From JAEVLT01 sp044598425 (GTDB lineage: Bacteria > Bacillota > Bacilli > Bacillales > Cytobacillaceae), in the NCBI GenBank assembly GCA_044598425.1, contig CP172536.1, forward strand, positions 806,001 through 870,000: DNA of 64,000 nucleotides, in the 5' to 3' direction. Shown here one piece after another: positions 33,726 through 40,956 of the stretch (the stretch's first letter is position 1; the number at the start of each line of letters is the position of its first letter). Made by a program: the position numbers and the translations under genes. Under the pieces are notes generated by a model. The model saw only the letters and a list, made by a program, of their open reading frames with translations, made no database searches and was not told the origin of the DNA.

Positions 33726-34346
33726 ATGGACATCAAATTGAATGAAAAGATAAAAAAGCGTTACAACCGGGTATCGGGAATTTATGACATGATGGATAAA
33801 ATGATGAAGGAGGAATGGAGAAAAGATCTCCTTGCACAAGTTTCGGGAAAAGTGCTTGAAGCAGGGGTTGGAACAGGAGCCAATCTTTCCTATTATCCAG
33901 CTGGCATACAATCGCTAACAGGTGTTGATTTCAGTGCAGGCATGTTGAAAATTGCAAGAGAAAAGCTGCCAAATAAACAGCTTCCCTTTCCGGTAGACTT
34001 GATCGAAGCAGATATTCAAGACTTGCCTTTTCCTGATAACACTTTTGATTCAATTGTGTCCACATGTGTTTTCTGCTCTGTGCCCGATCCGATTAAAGGG
34101 CTAAAGGAACTAAGAAGAGTGTGTAAACCGGATGGCCATATTTATATGCTCGAGCATATGCGAAGTGAGAATAAAGTTGCCGGGGTTGTCATGGATGTAT
34201 TGAATCCGATAACCGTCAGAATGTGGGGCGCAAATATTAATCGGGAAACAGTGAAAAATCTTGAACAATCCGGTCTGCAAATTGAAAAAATTGAAAACTT
34301 AATGGGGACGATTATCCGCCGGATCGTTTTAAAAACAAACAAATAA
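33726..34346 (+). CDS. Class I SAM-dependent methyltransferase (UbiE/PmtA-like), 206 aa
   Basis: A Rossmann-fold methyltransferase. Motif I is VLEAGVGTGANLSYY (about residues 41-55), followed by GVDFSAGMLKIAREKL (motif post I) and FDSIVSTCVFCSVPDP (motif II). The pattern is closest to UbiE-like or phosphatidylethanolamine N-methyltransferase-like enzymes. Substrate unknown; it lies just upstream of a multicopper oxidase but has its own spacing. ATG 33726 follows AAAGGAAG; an earlier frame extension lacks an RBS. Confidence 0.85.
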   Translation: MDIKLNEKIKKRYNRVSGIYDMMDKMMKEEWRKDLLAQVSGKVLEAGVGTGANLSYYPAGIQSLTGVDFSAGMLKIAREKLPNKQLPFPVDLIEADIQDLPFPDNTFDSIVSTCVFCSVPDPIKGLKELRRVCKPDGHIYMLEHMRSENKVAGVVMDVLNPITVRMWGANINRETVKNLEQSGLQIEKIENLMGTIIRRIVLKTNK

Positions 34347-34421
34347 ATGAATTGAAACAGGCAATTTTCTTCTCTTTTTGCATAGGAATGGTAAGTGAAA
34401 ATGGAAGAGGGGGGAAATTTG

Positions 34422-35420
34422 ATGCAACAGGGAAATAGCCATTACCCAATTCCCATTTTTACGCCTAATGGTAAAACAGCTCAGTATCAACTGCTTCCAA
34501 ACGGAGTAAAACGATTTCATCTCATAGCCGAACCAGTCGTCCATGAAATCGTTGGCGGAGTGAAGATAAAAGGCTGGGGATACAATGGTTCTATTCCGGG
34601 GCCAACCATTGTTGTGAATCAAGGAGATTATGTTCAAATCATTGTTGAAAATCGCCTACCAAACGATACTTCCGTCCATTGGCATGGATTAATTGTCTCG
34701 AACAAAATGGATGGGGTGCCGGGACCTGGCGGAAGCCCAATTATTAAACCTGGTGAAAGTTTTACGTATGAATTTTATATGCATCAAGCTGGGACCTTTA
34801 TGTACCACAGCCACGTAAACAATGCGATTCAGGAACTAATGGGTCTCAGCGGCATGTTTATCGTAAGAGGAAAACAACAAGAACCCGTCCAAAGGGATTT
34901 TGTTTTGCTTTTACAGGAATGGGCGGTGAAGACTGAAAGTGAACCAGATTCAATGAATATAGGCGCAAATCAACAGTCCGGCAGTAAAAAACAAAATGGT
35001 ATGCAACAGTCCAATATGAAAATGGGGATAATGCCAGGGACTTATGAAATCGATCCCGAAGCAATGACGTATAATTATTTTACGATCAATGGCAAAGCCT
35101 ATCCAGATACAGAACCGCTTTTTGTTCGCTATGGCGAAAAAGTCAGGCTGCGTTTAGGAAATTTAAGTATGGACTCTCATCCAATGCATTTTCATGGCCA
35201 TGATGTTATTGTAATCGCAGCAGATGGAAATACGATTCCAACCTATTCCCGGATGAAAAAAAACACCATCAATGTTGCACCTGGAGAAACGTGGGATATT
35301 GAATTTTTTGCGAACAATCCAGGCAATTGGGTATTTCATTGCCATAAACCCCATCATACCACCAATGCGCACTCAAAAGGTATTGGCGGGATGTTAACAC
35401 TTGTCCGTTATGCAAAATAA
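34422..35420 (+). CDS. Two-domain multicopper oxidase, no signal peptide, 332 aa
   Basis: A two-cupredoxin-domain multicopper oxidase. Copper-binding histidine motifs in order: SVHWHGL (about residue 88), MYHSHVN (about 126), SHPMHFHGHD (about 252) and HCHKPHHTT (about 305) with the type-1 Cys. A Gln/Met/Ser-rich linker lies near residues 180-200 (NQQSGSKKQNGMQQ). It is a paralog of the gene at 44044 but lacks that protein's membrane anchor, so it may act inside the cell or spore. ATG 34422 follows GAGGGGGGA; an ATG nine codons earlier includes this RBS. Strong terminator follows. Confidence 0.88.
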   Translation: MQQGNSHYPIPIFTPNGKTAQYQLLPNGVKRFHLIAEPVVHEIVGGVKIKGWGYNGSIPGPTIVVNQGDYVQIIVENRLPNDTSVHWHGLIVSNKMDGVPGPGGSPIIKPGESFTYEFYMHQAGTFMYHSHVNNAIQELMGLSGMFIVRGKQQEPVQRDFVLLLQEWAVKTESEPDSMNIGANQQSGSKKQNGMQQSNMKMGIMPGTYEIDPEAMTYNYFTINGKAYPDTEPLFVRYGEKVRLRLGNLSMDSHPMHFHGHDVIVIAADGNTIPTYSRMKKNTINVAPGETWDIEFFANNPGNWVFHCHKPHHTTNAHSKGIGGMLTLVRYAK

Positions 35421-35435
35421 GTTTTTATTTGGAAG

Positions 35436-35482
35436 CAACCGTATCGATGGCTAAATTCATCCATAGATACGGTTGTTTTTTT
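35436..35482 (+). terminator. Terminator after the first multicopper oxidase
   Basis: AACCGTATCGATGG ... CCATAGATACGGTT then GTTTTTTT. Confidence 0.85.
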
Positions 35483-35516
35483 ATACTATCAGAATTTATA
35501 TCTGAACTTCGATAAC

Positions 35517-35668
35517 TGTCTAGCTCCAGCGCCCTATCGACTAAGTCGCTTCCCTCGCCTCGTCTACGATAAGTTGAGAACGAAAGACTACCGTCTTTCG
35601 ACTCTCCTTTATCTCACTCGGCTCAGTCCACCTCCTTACGTCGATGACCAAGGGCGCTTGCGCTTTTC
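35517..35668 (-). repeat. Full-length Bacillus intergenic repeat
   Basis: Starts TGTCTAGCTCCAGCGCCC and ends AGGGCGCTTGCGCTTTT, with paired arms GAACGAAAGAC/GTCTTTCGA inside. These ends match a dispersed repeat common in Bacillus and the short copy at 11741. Fills most of the 390-bp gap before 35817; no gene is seen. Confidence 0.65.
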
Positions 35669-35816
35669 TTACTTTCCTCGCTTTATCATGCTGAAGCGTG
35701 AGCATATGAAAAAATTAAATTCAAGAAATGTAGAATATGACTAACAAATATGAAATAATTATGAATTATACGCCTTTAATTATCTGAAAATTTAAATTTA
35801 TTTCGAATGGAGCGTG

Positions 35817-36077
35817 ATGGTTATTACAAAGATTTATCGTTTTAGAAAGGCAATCGCTAAGAAAAAGAAGCTTCTTAAACCTGCGATGATGTTGAACAGA
35901 GTTGCCTTGTTCTATTTTTTACTCGGGATCATCATGCTGTTGCTCTTTGTATGCGGCGTAAAGCATATGGTTGTTGCTACATTAACGTATGGCTTTATTT
36001 TCGCAAGTTTACAAATTTTTATTATTAGTGCAATCCTTTATTCAACGAATAAATATATTGAGTGCGGCAACAATTGA
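35817..36077 (+). CDS. Small membrane protein of unknown function, 86 aa
   Basis: Not recognised. A basic N-terminus (about 25 residues, Arg/Lys-rich) precedes two hydrophobic helices (about residues 30-50 and 55-77) and a short tail. The codon before ATG is GTG, and GGAG lies four to seven bases upstream, so either start is possible. A terminator follows directly. It precedes the first SHOCT cluster but has a separate terminator. Confidence 0.6.
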   Translation: MVITKIYRFRKAIAKKKKLLKPAMMLNRVALFYFLLGIIMLLLFVCGVKHMVVATLTYGFIFASLQIFIISAILYSTNKYIECGNN

Positions 36078-36099
36078 CTTTTGATTTGCCCATTTATTT

Positions 36100-36127
36100 A
36101 GTCCTTTTTTTGAAAGGGCTTTTTTTG
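36100..36127 (+). terminator. Terminator after the small membrane gene
   Basis: AGTCCTTT TTTTG AAAGGGCT then TTTTTTTG. Confidence 0.75.
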
Positions 36128-36163
36128 TTTTTAACTATTATTCGTCTAATACTTTTTAGGCTC

Positions 36164-36195
36164 TTCATACTTTCTTCATGTTTCGAACTTATATT
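36164..36195 (+). promoter_or_regulatory. Hexamer-repeat promoter P1 of SHOCT cluster 1
   Basis: TTCATA (36164) and TTCATG (36175) are separated by CTTTC. TATATT (36190) as -10 lies 15 bp after the start of the second hexamer. The same geometry occurs at 37358 (lgt) and 38984 (cluster 2). Confidence 0.5.
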
Positions 36196-36255
36196 TTAAT
36201 TGTAGCCGATCACTATAACGGAAATGGCAAAAGGAGGCATCCAAAACAAAGGCGC

Positions 36256-36299
36256 TTCATACTTTCTACACAAATTCCCGTTAATGTAAAAATGTAGAT
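36256..36299 (+). promoter_or_regulatory. Hexamer-repeat promoter P2 of SHOCT cluster 1
   Basis: TTCATA (36256), CTTTC spacer, TACACA (36267), then a CGTTAATG -10-like segment. Nearly identical to 39072-39102 ahead of cluster 2. Confidence 0.5.
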
Positions 36300-36320
36300 A
36301 AAAAGAAGGAGGAGTTTATT

Positions 36321-36575
36321 ATGATGGGTCAAGGATTTGGCTTTGGAGGCTTTGGAATGATGGGAGGTGGATCACTGGTGATGATTGTACTTATAGCTGC
36401 AATTGGTTTCTTATTTTACTTAGCACTGAATAAGCAAGCTCCAGTTCAAAAGGATGCAAACATGCCAATACAGCCGACAGTTGATTCAGAAGCTTTGAAA
36501 ATCGCTAAGTCAAGACTTGCCAGCGGTGAAATTACCGTAGAAGAGTACGAACAAATTAAAAAGAACTTACAATAA
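36321..36575 (+). CDS. SHOCT-domain small membrane protein A1, 84 aa
   Basis: Starts MMGQGFGFGGFGMMGGG, a Gly/Met/Phe-rich head, then one membrane helix (about residues 19-38), a linker, and a C-terminal SHOCT domain (SEALKIAKSRLASGEITVEE..., residues about 56-84). SHOCT is a short C-terminal oligomerisation domain of unknown role. RBS AAGGAGGAG. It is nearly identical in plan to the gene at 39137. First of four consecutive SHOCT genes. Confidence 0.85.
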   Translation: MMGQGFGFGGFGMMGGGSLVMIVLIAAIGFLFYLALNKQAPVQKDANMPIQPTVDSEALKIAKSRLASGEITVEEYEQIKKNLQ

Positions 36576-36594
36576 AATGATGGAGGATTGAACA

Positions 36595-36783
36595 ATGTTT
36601 TTACTACTTATTTTAGCAATTGGTTTTTATTTGTACAAAACAGGCGAATGGCAAAAGTTATCACAAAAGTTTCAGCCTAATGAAACATCAAATGTAAATG
36701 AAGCAAGGCGGATCATCGATATGCGATATGCATCGGGACAAATTTCTGATGAAGAATATAAAAAAATTAAAAATCTTTTATAA
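36595..36783 (+). CDS. SHOCT-domain mini-protein B1, 62 aa
   Basis: An N-terminal membrane helix (FLLLILAIGFYLYKTGEW), a short linker, and SHOCT at the C-terminus (VNEARRIIDMRYASGQISDE...). Lies 19 bp after A1 behind TGGAGGA. Its paralog of equal length is at 39848. Probably a membrane-anchored oligomerising partner of the other SHOCT proteins (inference). Confidence 0.82.
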   Translation: MFLLLILAIGFYLYKTGEWQKLSQKFQPNETSNVNEARRIIDMRYASGQISDEEYKKIKNLL

Positions 36784-36810
36784 AAACATTGATGTCAGGA
36801 GGGAGATTCC

Positions 36811-37062
36811 ATGATGAATGGAGCTTATGGTGCCGCGGGTGGGATATTTGGCTTTCATTTTTCAACATTGCTACTGGCGGGGCTGGGGATTTTTGCTCTT
36901 TACGTAATCTTTAAAAAGAGAAAACAGGCGCCGAAGAAAGAACCGATCTTTATAAGTGAAAAACTAAGCATTGATGCAGCGGAAATTGTCCGTTTGCGCT
37001 ATGCTCGCGGTGAAATTTCCTTTGATGAGTTCCAAAATATTTTGAAAAATATTCAATCATAA
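36811..37062 (+). CDS. SHOCT-domain small membrane protein C1, 83 aa
   Basis: A Gly/Ala-rich head (MMNGAYGAAGGIFG), one membrane helix (about residues 15-33), a basic linker, and SHOCT (IDAAEIVRLRYARGEISFDE...). RBS GGAGGGAG. Paralog of the gene at 40055, which has a longer Asn/Gly-rich head. Confidence 0.82.
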   Translation: MMNGAYGAAGGIFGFHFSTLLLAGLGIFALYVIFKKRKQAPKKEPIFISEKLSIDAAEIVRLRYARGEISFDEFQNILKNIQS

Positions 37063-37079
37063 AAAGGTGATGAATTTCA

Positions 37080-37304
37080 ATGGTTAATTTGGCTTTAATG
37101 ATTATCGTTTTTTACTATCTCGTTAAAACGAGAGATCTATTTAAAATCTTAAAAGTAGTCAAAAATATTGTGTTAGATCTGTTTGTTGCCTTGAAAAAAG
37201 AAAAGAAAACAATTGAAAATACACCGCTCGACATCGTCAAACTTCGCTATGTAAAAGGCGAAATCAGCCAGAGCGAATATGAAAAAATCATCAGTAATCT
37301 TTAA
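37080..37304 (+). CDS. SHOCT-domain small membrane protein D, 74 aa
   Basis: One N-terminal hydrophobic segment (NLALMIIVFYYLV), a basic amphipathic middle, and a SHOCT end (PLDIVKLRYVKGEISQSE...). Starts 17 bp after C1 behind AAAGGTGATG. There is no counterpart in cluster 2, where the second position is a Met-rich exported protein instead. A strong terminator follows. Confidence 0.78.
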   Translation: MVNLALMIIVFYYLVKTRDLFKILKVVKNIVLDLFVALKKEKKTIENTPLDIVKLRYVKGEISQSEYEKIISNL

Positions 37305-37312
37305 GTTTACAA

Positions 37313-37347
37313 ACGGCTGGCAGCCATTAAAGCTGCCAGCCATTTTT
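37313..37347 (+). terminator. Terminator of SHOCT cluster 1
   Basis: GGCTGGCAGC CATTAAA GCTGCCAGCC then ATTTTTAAT. Confidence 0.9.
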
Positions 37348-37357
37348 AATCGTGATA

Positions 37358-37389
37358 TTCAAACTTTCTTAACAATTTCATGTTATACT
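37358..37389 (+). promoter_or_regulatory. Hexamer-repeat promoter of lgt
   Basis: TTCAAA (37358), CTTTC, TTAACA (37369), and TATACT (37384) as -10, 15 bp after the second hexamer start. Same layout as the SHOCT cluster P1 promoters. Confidence 0.5.
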
Positions 37390-37488
37390 CATAAAAGCAG
37401 TGATTTCTTATTAAACCACCATTCATTGGGCAAAATTTTGATAAACATCACTGAAACTTTTTAGTTCAAAAAAGAGGTGAAAACACGA

Positions 37489-38313
37489 GTGGAGAAAATT
37501 CAACATCTTAATCGAGTTGCTTTTGAGCTGGGACCACTAACAGTTTATTGGTATGGTATTATTATTGGTACAGGTGTGCTTTTAGGGTGGATCCTCGCTC
37601 AAAGGGAGTCGAAAAGGCTTGGCTTAGGTCAGGATACTCTGGCTGATTTATTATTATGGGCAATCCCGATCGCCATTATTAGTGCACGGATTTATTATGT
37701 TCTTTTTGAATGGGGCTATTATCAAAAGCATCCAGGAGAAATCATTGCCATTTGGAATGGCGGCATTGCCATTCATGGTGCAATTCTTGGCGGTGTGATT
37801 ACTGCGCTTGTTTTTTCAAAAAAGAAAGGTGTTTCCTTTTGGAAAATTGCCGACATTATTGCTCCAAGCTTAATTTTGGGACAGGCAATTGGCCGATGGG
37901 GCAATTTTATGAACCAGGAAGCACATGGTGGAGAAGTATCACGAGCCTTTTTAGAAAGTTTGCACCTTCCTAAGTTTATTATTGATCAAATGTATATAAA
38001 TGGCATTTATTATCATCCAACCTTTCTATATGAATCAACATGGGACTTTATCGGCTTCCTGATTCTATTAGGTTTAAGAAGGCTGCCTTCGTTAAAAAGA
38101 GGAGAGCTATTCCTTTCTTATTTAATCTGGTATTCGATCGGCAGATTCTATGTCGAAGGAATGAGAACAGACAGCTTAATGCTGACGAGTTCACTAAGGA
38201 TTGCACAAGTGGTTTCTCTTGTTTTGATTGTTGGAGGGATCTTCTTGATTTGGTATAGAAGATCGAAAGGATATGCAAAACACAACTACACCGAATTGGG
38301 TCTCGATAAATAA
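37489..38313 (+). CDS. lgt: Prolipoprotein diacylglyceryl transferase
   Basis: A 274-residue membrane enzyme that transfers diacylglycerol from phosphatidylglycerol to the lipobox Cys of prolipoproteins. Seven membrane segments; the Lgt signature is GRWGNFMNQEAHGG (about residues 140-153), and YGIIIGTGVLLGW and the late RFYVEGMRTDSL are also typical. GTG 37489 follows AGAGGTG. Its place between SHOCT clusters, away from the usual hprK-lgt context, suggests an additional accessory copy. It has its own promoter and terminator. Confidence 0.93.
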   Translation: MEKIQHLNRVAFELGPLTVYWYGIIIGTGVLLGWILAQRESKRLGLGQDTLADLLLWAIPIAIISARIYYVLFEWGYYQKHPGEIIAIWNGGIAIHGAILGGVITALVFSKKKGVSFWKIADIIAPSLILGQAIGRWGNFMNQEAHGGEVSRAFLESLHLPKFIIDQMYINGIYYHPTFLYESTWDFIGFLILLGLRRLPSLKRGELFLSYLIWYSIGRFYVEGMRTDSLMLTSSLRIAQVVSLVLIVGGIFLIWYRRSKGYAKHNYTELGLDK

Positions 38314-38325
38314 TTCAATTGACAA

Positions 38326-38362
38326 AAGGCTGACTAGCGATCTAGTCAGCCTCTTTTGTTTT
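38326..38362. terminator. Bidirectional terminator between lgt and the AbrB-like gene
   Basis: AAAAGGCTGACTA GCGATC TAGTCAGCCTCTTTT. Confidence 0.85.
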
Positions 38363-38370
38363 TATTAGGA

Positions 38371-38634
38371 TCATTTCATGGGCACTGATACTTCCATTTC
38401 TAAATCGGAATCTATGTGGATGTTTAGAATGCGCCTTAGTTCGGCGGGGATCGATATTCTTCCGCCCGATAAAATACATTGGTTTAAGCGCTTATTTGGA
38501 TGCCGGCTCTTCAGAATAATCTGCTCTTTTTGCTGGAAAATTGTTAACGAATCGCCATCTTTTATTTTTAATTGCTGTTGAATTTTTTTGGGTATCGATA
38601 TTTGCCCTTTTTTATTTAGCCTTTTGAGTAACAA
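38371..38634 (-). CDS. Double SpoVT-AbrB (swapped-hairpin) domain protein, 87 aa
   Basis: Two tandem AbrB-type DNA-binding motifs: residues about 3-32 (KRLNKKGQISIPKKIQQQLKI..) and about 50-80 (SGGRISIPAELRRIL..). Most AbrB/MazE proteins carry one motif and dimerise; a head-to-tail pair in one chain would give a pseudo-dimer. No toxin gene partners it. TTG 38634 lies eight bases after GAGGTG. Possibly a transcription factor for the surrounding clusters (inference). Confidence 0.75.
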   Translation of the reverse strand: MLLKRLNKKGQISIPKKIQQQLKIKDGDSLTIFQQKEQIILKSRHPNKRLNQCILSGGRISIPAELRRILNIHIDSDLEMEVSVPMK

Positions 38635-38983
38635 AATTAAATCACCTCGTTAGGACTTATTCGATGACGATTGCCAGGAGCCAATCGAAGTTCCCTTTTT
38701 GAAAAAAATATCGCAATCCATGATGGCAAACAACAGAGTAAAAGAAAGGGAAAAAGCTCTGACGGGGATGAAGTCAGAACTTTTTCATAGGGATAGGTAT
38801 TCATTTAAGGAAGGAGGTTGACCGCCACAATGACTGTGACTGCATCTCCTTGATTGGTACGATTTAATGATAATCAATAATTCTGCATTTCATATGCAGA
38901 ATTGATTACAAAATCAAGGTAGTTTATATTTTAAAACTTGTTGTTGATTTGTTTGCTAACCTGCGAAAAAAATTCCAATTCCC
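38635..38983 (+). other. Non-coding stretch with hairpins and a possible type I toxin relic
   Basis: No intact gene. 38752-38787 can fold (AAAAGCTCTGAC ... GTCAGAACTTTTT). At 38812, AAGGAGGTTGACCGCCACA precedes ATGACTGTG, then a stop after seven codons; this looks like the RBS and start of Bacillus holin-like type I toxins, truncated. 38879-38903 is a perfect AATTCTGCAT/ATGCAGAATT inverted repeat, perhaps an operator. Confidence 0.35.
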
Positions 38984-39015
38984 TACATACTTTCTTCATT
39001 TTTTCCTTTTATAGT
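38984..39015 (+). promoter_or_regulatory. Hexamer-repeat promoter P1 of SHOCT cluster 2
   Basis: TACATA (38984), CTTTC, TTCATT (38995), TATAGT (39010) at the same 15-bp offset as cluster 1. Confidence 0.5.
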
Positions 39016-39071
39016 TTGAGTATAGTCATTAAACAAGCTGAATGGAAAGGAGCAGAAGAAATTAATTTTGT

Positions 39072-39102
39072 TTCATACTTTCTACACAACTAAACGTTAA
39101 AT
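39072..39102 (+). promoter_or_regulatory. Hexamer-repeat promoter P2 of SHOCT cluster 2
   Basis: TTCATA (39072), CTTTC, TACACA (39083), then CGTTAAAT. It matches the element at 36256 almost base for base. Confidence 0.5.
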
Positions 39103-39136
39103 TTAAAATTGTAAAAGCAAGAAGGAGGAAGCAAAC

Positions 39137-39391
39137 ATGATGGGTCAAGGATTTGGTTATGGAGGATTTGGTATGTTAGGAGGTGGATCATTGATGATGA
39201 TTTTGTTAATTGCGGCTGTTGGCTTCTTAGTCTACCTCGCACTGAAAAAGCAGTCACCCGGGAATCAGCAGGCTTCGTATCCGGTACAGCATACGGCTCA
39301 TTCCGAAGCATTGAGTATTGCAAAATCAAGACTTGCCAACGGTGAAATTACAGTTGAAGAATTTGAGCAAATCAAAAAAAATCTATTCTAA
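39137..39391 (+). CDS. SHOCT-domain small membrane protein A2, 84 aa
   Basis: Paralog of the gene at 36321 with the same length and plan: MMGQGFGYGGFGMLGGG head, membrane helix, and SHOCT end SEALSIAKSRLANGEITVEE. RBS AAGGAGGAAG. Heads the second cluster. Confidence 0.85.
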   Translation: MMGQGFGYGGFGMLGGGSLMMILLIAAVGFLVYLALKKQSPGNQQASYPVQHTAHSEALSIAKSRLANGEITVEEFEQIKKNLF

Positions 39392-39409
39392 ACCAAGGAG
39401 GAAACAAAA

Positions 39410-39778
39410 ATGAAAAAGTTGATCGTAACAGGAACATTAGCAGCAGCACTAATTGCAGGTGGAGGAACAGGAGCATACATGGCATATGCGAAAGGGAACG
39501 ATTCCAGCCCGGCAGCCTACATGCAGCAAGGGGCTAATGTTGAACAAATGTCGAATACGTTTGATTCCAAGGATATTCAAGATATGCAAAACTTAATGGA
39601 CAATGGAAATGTGAACTTTGGCCAAATGAAACCGTATATGCAAAAAATGCACCCGGATTTAAGTAATCAGCAATTAGAAGATATGTATAAAGGCATGAAT
39701 GGCACAGGCGGCTCTTCAAATAGCGCTAATTTTCAAGGAATGAACGGTTCTGGCATGATGGGAAATGGAAATCTGTAG
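39410..39778 (+). CDS. Met-rich exported protein, 122 aa
   Basis: An N-terminal export signal (MKKLIVTGTLAAALIAGGG), no lipobox Cys, then a Met/Gln/Asn-rich mature part: NFGQMKPYMQKMHPDLSNQQ and a C-terminal MNGSGMMGNGNL. No cysteine. Regularly spaced Met residues could bind Cu(I) or protect against oxidants; this is inference. Similar Bacillus proteins with a QMxPYMxxMHPxLS core are hypothetical. It sits inside SHOCT cluster 2, 18 bp after A2, with RBS AAGGAGGAAA. Confidence 0.75.
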   Translation: MKKLIVTGTLAAALIAGGGTGAYMAYAKGNDSSPAAYMQQGANVEQMSNTFDSKDIQDMQNLMDNGNVNFGQMKPYMQKMHPDLSNQQLEDMYKGMNGTGGSSNSANFQGMNGSGMMGNGNL

Positions 39779-39847
39779 AGTAAAGCCAAATAAAATGCAA
39801 GCCAGTTTTCTGCCGCCTTGCACGAAAATGAACAGGAGGAAAAAACA

Positions 39848-40036
39848 ATGATTTTGTTACTACTTTTAGGAATTGGTTTTTATTTATACAAAACCGGTGA
39901 ATTACAGCGTTTGACGCAAAAGTTTCAAGGAAACGAAAGCTCTGGAGTAGATGAAGCCAAGCGGGTTATTGATATGCGGTATGCTGCAGGCCAAATCACC
40001 GCTGAAGAATACAGTAAAATTAAAAATCTATTATAG
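39848..40036 (+). CDS. SHOCT-domain mini-protein B2, 62 aa
   Basis: Paralog of 36595: membrane helix ILLLLLGIGFYLYKTGEL, linker, SHOCT VDEAKRVIDMRYAAGQITAE. ATG 39848 follows AGGAGGAAAA; an ATG ten codons earlier would include this RBS. Confidence 0.82.
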   Translation: MILLLLLGIGFYLYKTGELQRLTQKFQGNESSGVDEAKRVIDMRYAAGQITAEEYSKIKNLL

Positions 40037-40054
40037 GGAGGAGAATGACATCCA

Positions 40055-40366
40055 ATGATGAATGGTGGAATGGGTAATTTGGGAAATGGATTCCCGAACA
40101 ATGGAACAGGTGGATATGCAGGAGCAGTGAACAACTTCGGCTGGTTCCAAGGTGTTAATTTGACAATGGTGCTCCTAATCGGCATTGCGATTCTTGTTCT
40201 GTTTCTTCTTTTTAAAAATAAAAAGCAGCAAGTCAACAAAGAAGTCATCTTTCCAACTGAAAAGTCACCTGCATTAGATGCGGCAGAAGTAGTTCGCCTC
40301 CGTTATGCACGCGGAGAAATCTCATTTGAGGAATTTCAAACCATTTTAAAAAATATTCAAGTTTAA
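40055..40366 (+). CDS. SHOCT-domain small membrane protein C2, 103 aa
   Basis: Paralog of 36811 with a longer Gly/Asn-rich head (MMNGGMGNLGNGFPNNGTGG), one membrane helix (about residues 36-54), a lysine linker and SHOCT LDAAEVVRLRYARGEISFEE. RBS GGGAGGAGAA. The cluster ends at the terminator 40380-40421. Confidence 0.82.
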   Translation: MMNGGMGNLGNGFPNNGTGGYAGAVNNFGWFQGVNLTMVLLIGIAILVLFLLFKNKKQQVNKEVIFPTEKSPALDAAEVVRLRYARGEISFEEFQTILKNIQV

Positions 40367-40379
40367 AACTAAAAATGGA

Positions 40380-40421
40380 ATCAACAAAAAACTTCCACCA
40401 AACAGGAAGTTTTTTTGTTGA
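40380..40421 (+). terminator. Terminator of SHOCT cluster 2
   Basis: Long stem: TCAACAAAAAAACTTCC-type arm (40381 on) with GGAAGTTTTTTTGTTGA. Confidence 0.85.
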
Positions 40422-40650
40422 TTGAAAGACATCGTCCAAATTTTGTTACGGATATTCGTCAATTGAAAGGTTTTTCTTTTAGCAAAAATTTCTGGTTTAA
40501 CGAAAAATCTCCATAGTTTCTTTATTTTTTTCATTTATTCTGGAATTGTCAATAAATGAGCGAAGGTGGATTTGGATTGTTTGGGATCTTCTCTAAAGTG
40601 AGCTTGAAGTGCAGCCTGCTTTTGGCTACCAGAAAGGAATGGAAAGGTAA

Positions 40651-40881
40651 ATGAAGAAAATGTGGCCGATGCTCCTTTTAATCATGTTTATATTTATTGG
40701 AATTTTGCTGCTTGCGTTTGTCATTCGTATTCTTAAGTTTCATGAAGAAAAAATGGGAATGACCCTGGGAAAAGATATGATGCTGCATCACCTAACATCC
40801 TGGGGGCAATTTATGTTTTGGATTTTGCTGATTGCTTCCGGAATTTGCCTGCTTGTTTCGCTATTTTTCAGAAAAAATTAA
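40651..40881 (+). CDS. Small two-helix membrane protein, 76 aa
   Basis: Not recognised. Two hydrophobic helices (about residues 5-27 and 50-71) flank a short His/Met-containing loop (HEEKMGMTLGKDMMLHHL). RBS GAAAGG about nine bases upstream. It lies alone between SHOCT cluster 2 and the C39 peptidase gene; the 284 bp upstream hold only the cluster terminator and AT-rich sequence. Confidence 0.6.
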   Translation: MKKMWPMLLLIMFIFIGILLLAFVIRILKFHEEKMGMTLGKDMMLHHLTSWGQFMFWILLIASGICLLVSLFFRKN

Positions 40882-40956
40882 ATCTTTCATTTCTGCACAG
40901 TTTTTCAATTTTTTTTTAGTAGAATAAAAATGATTATTTACTAGGGAGAACAACAA

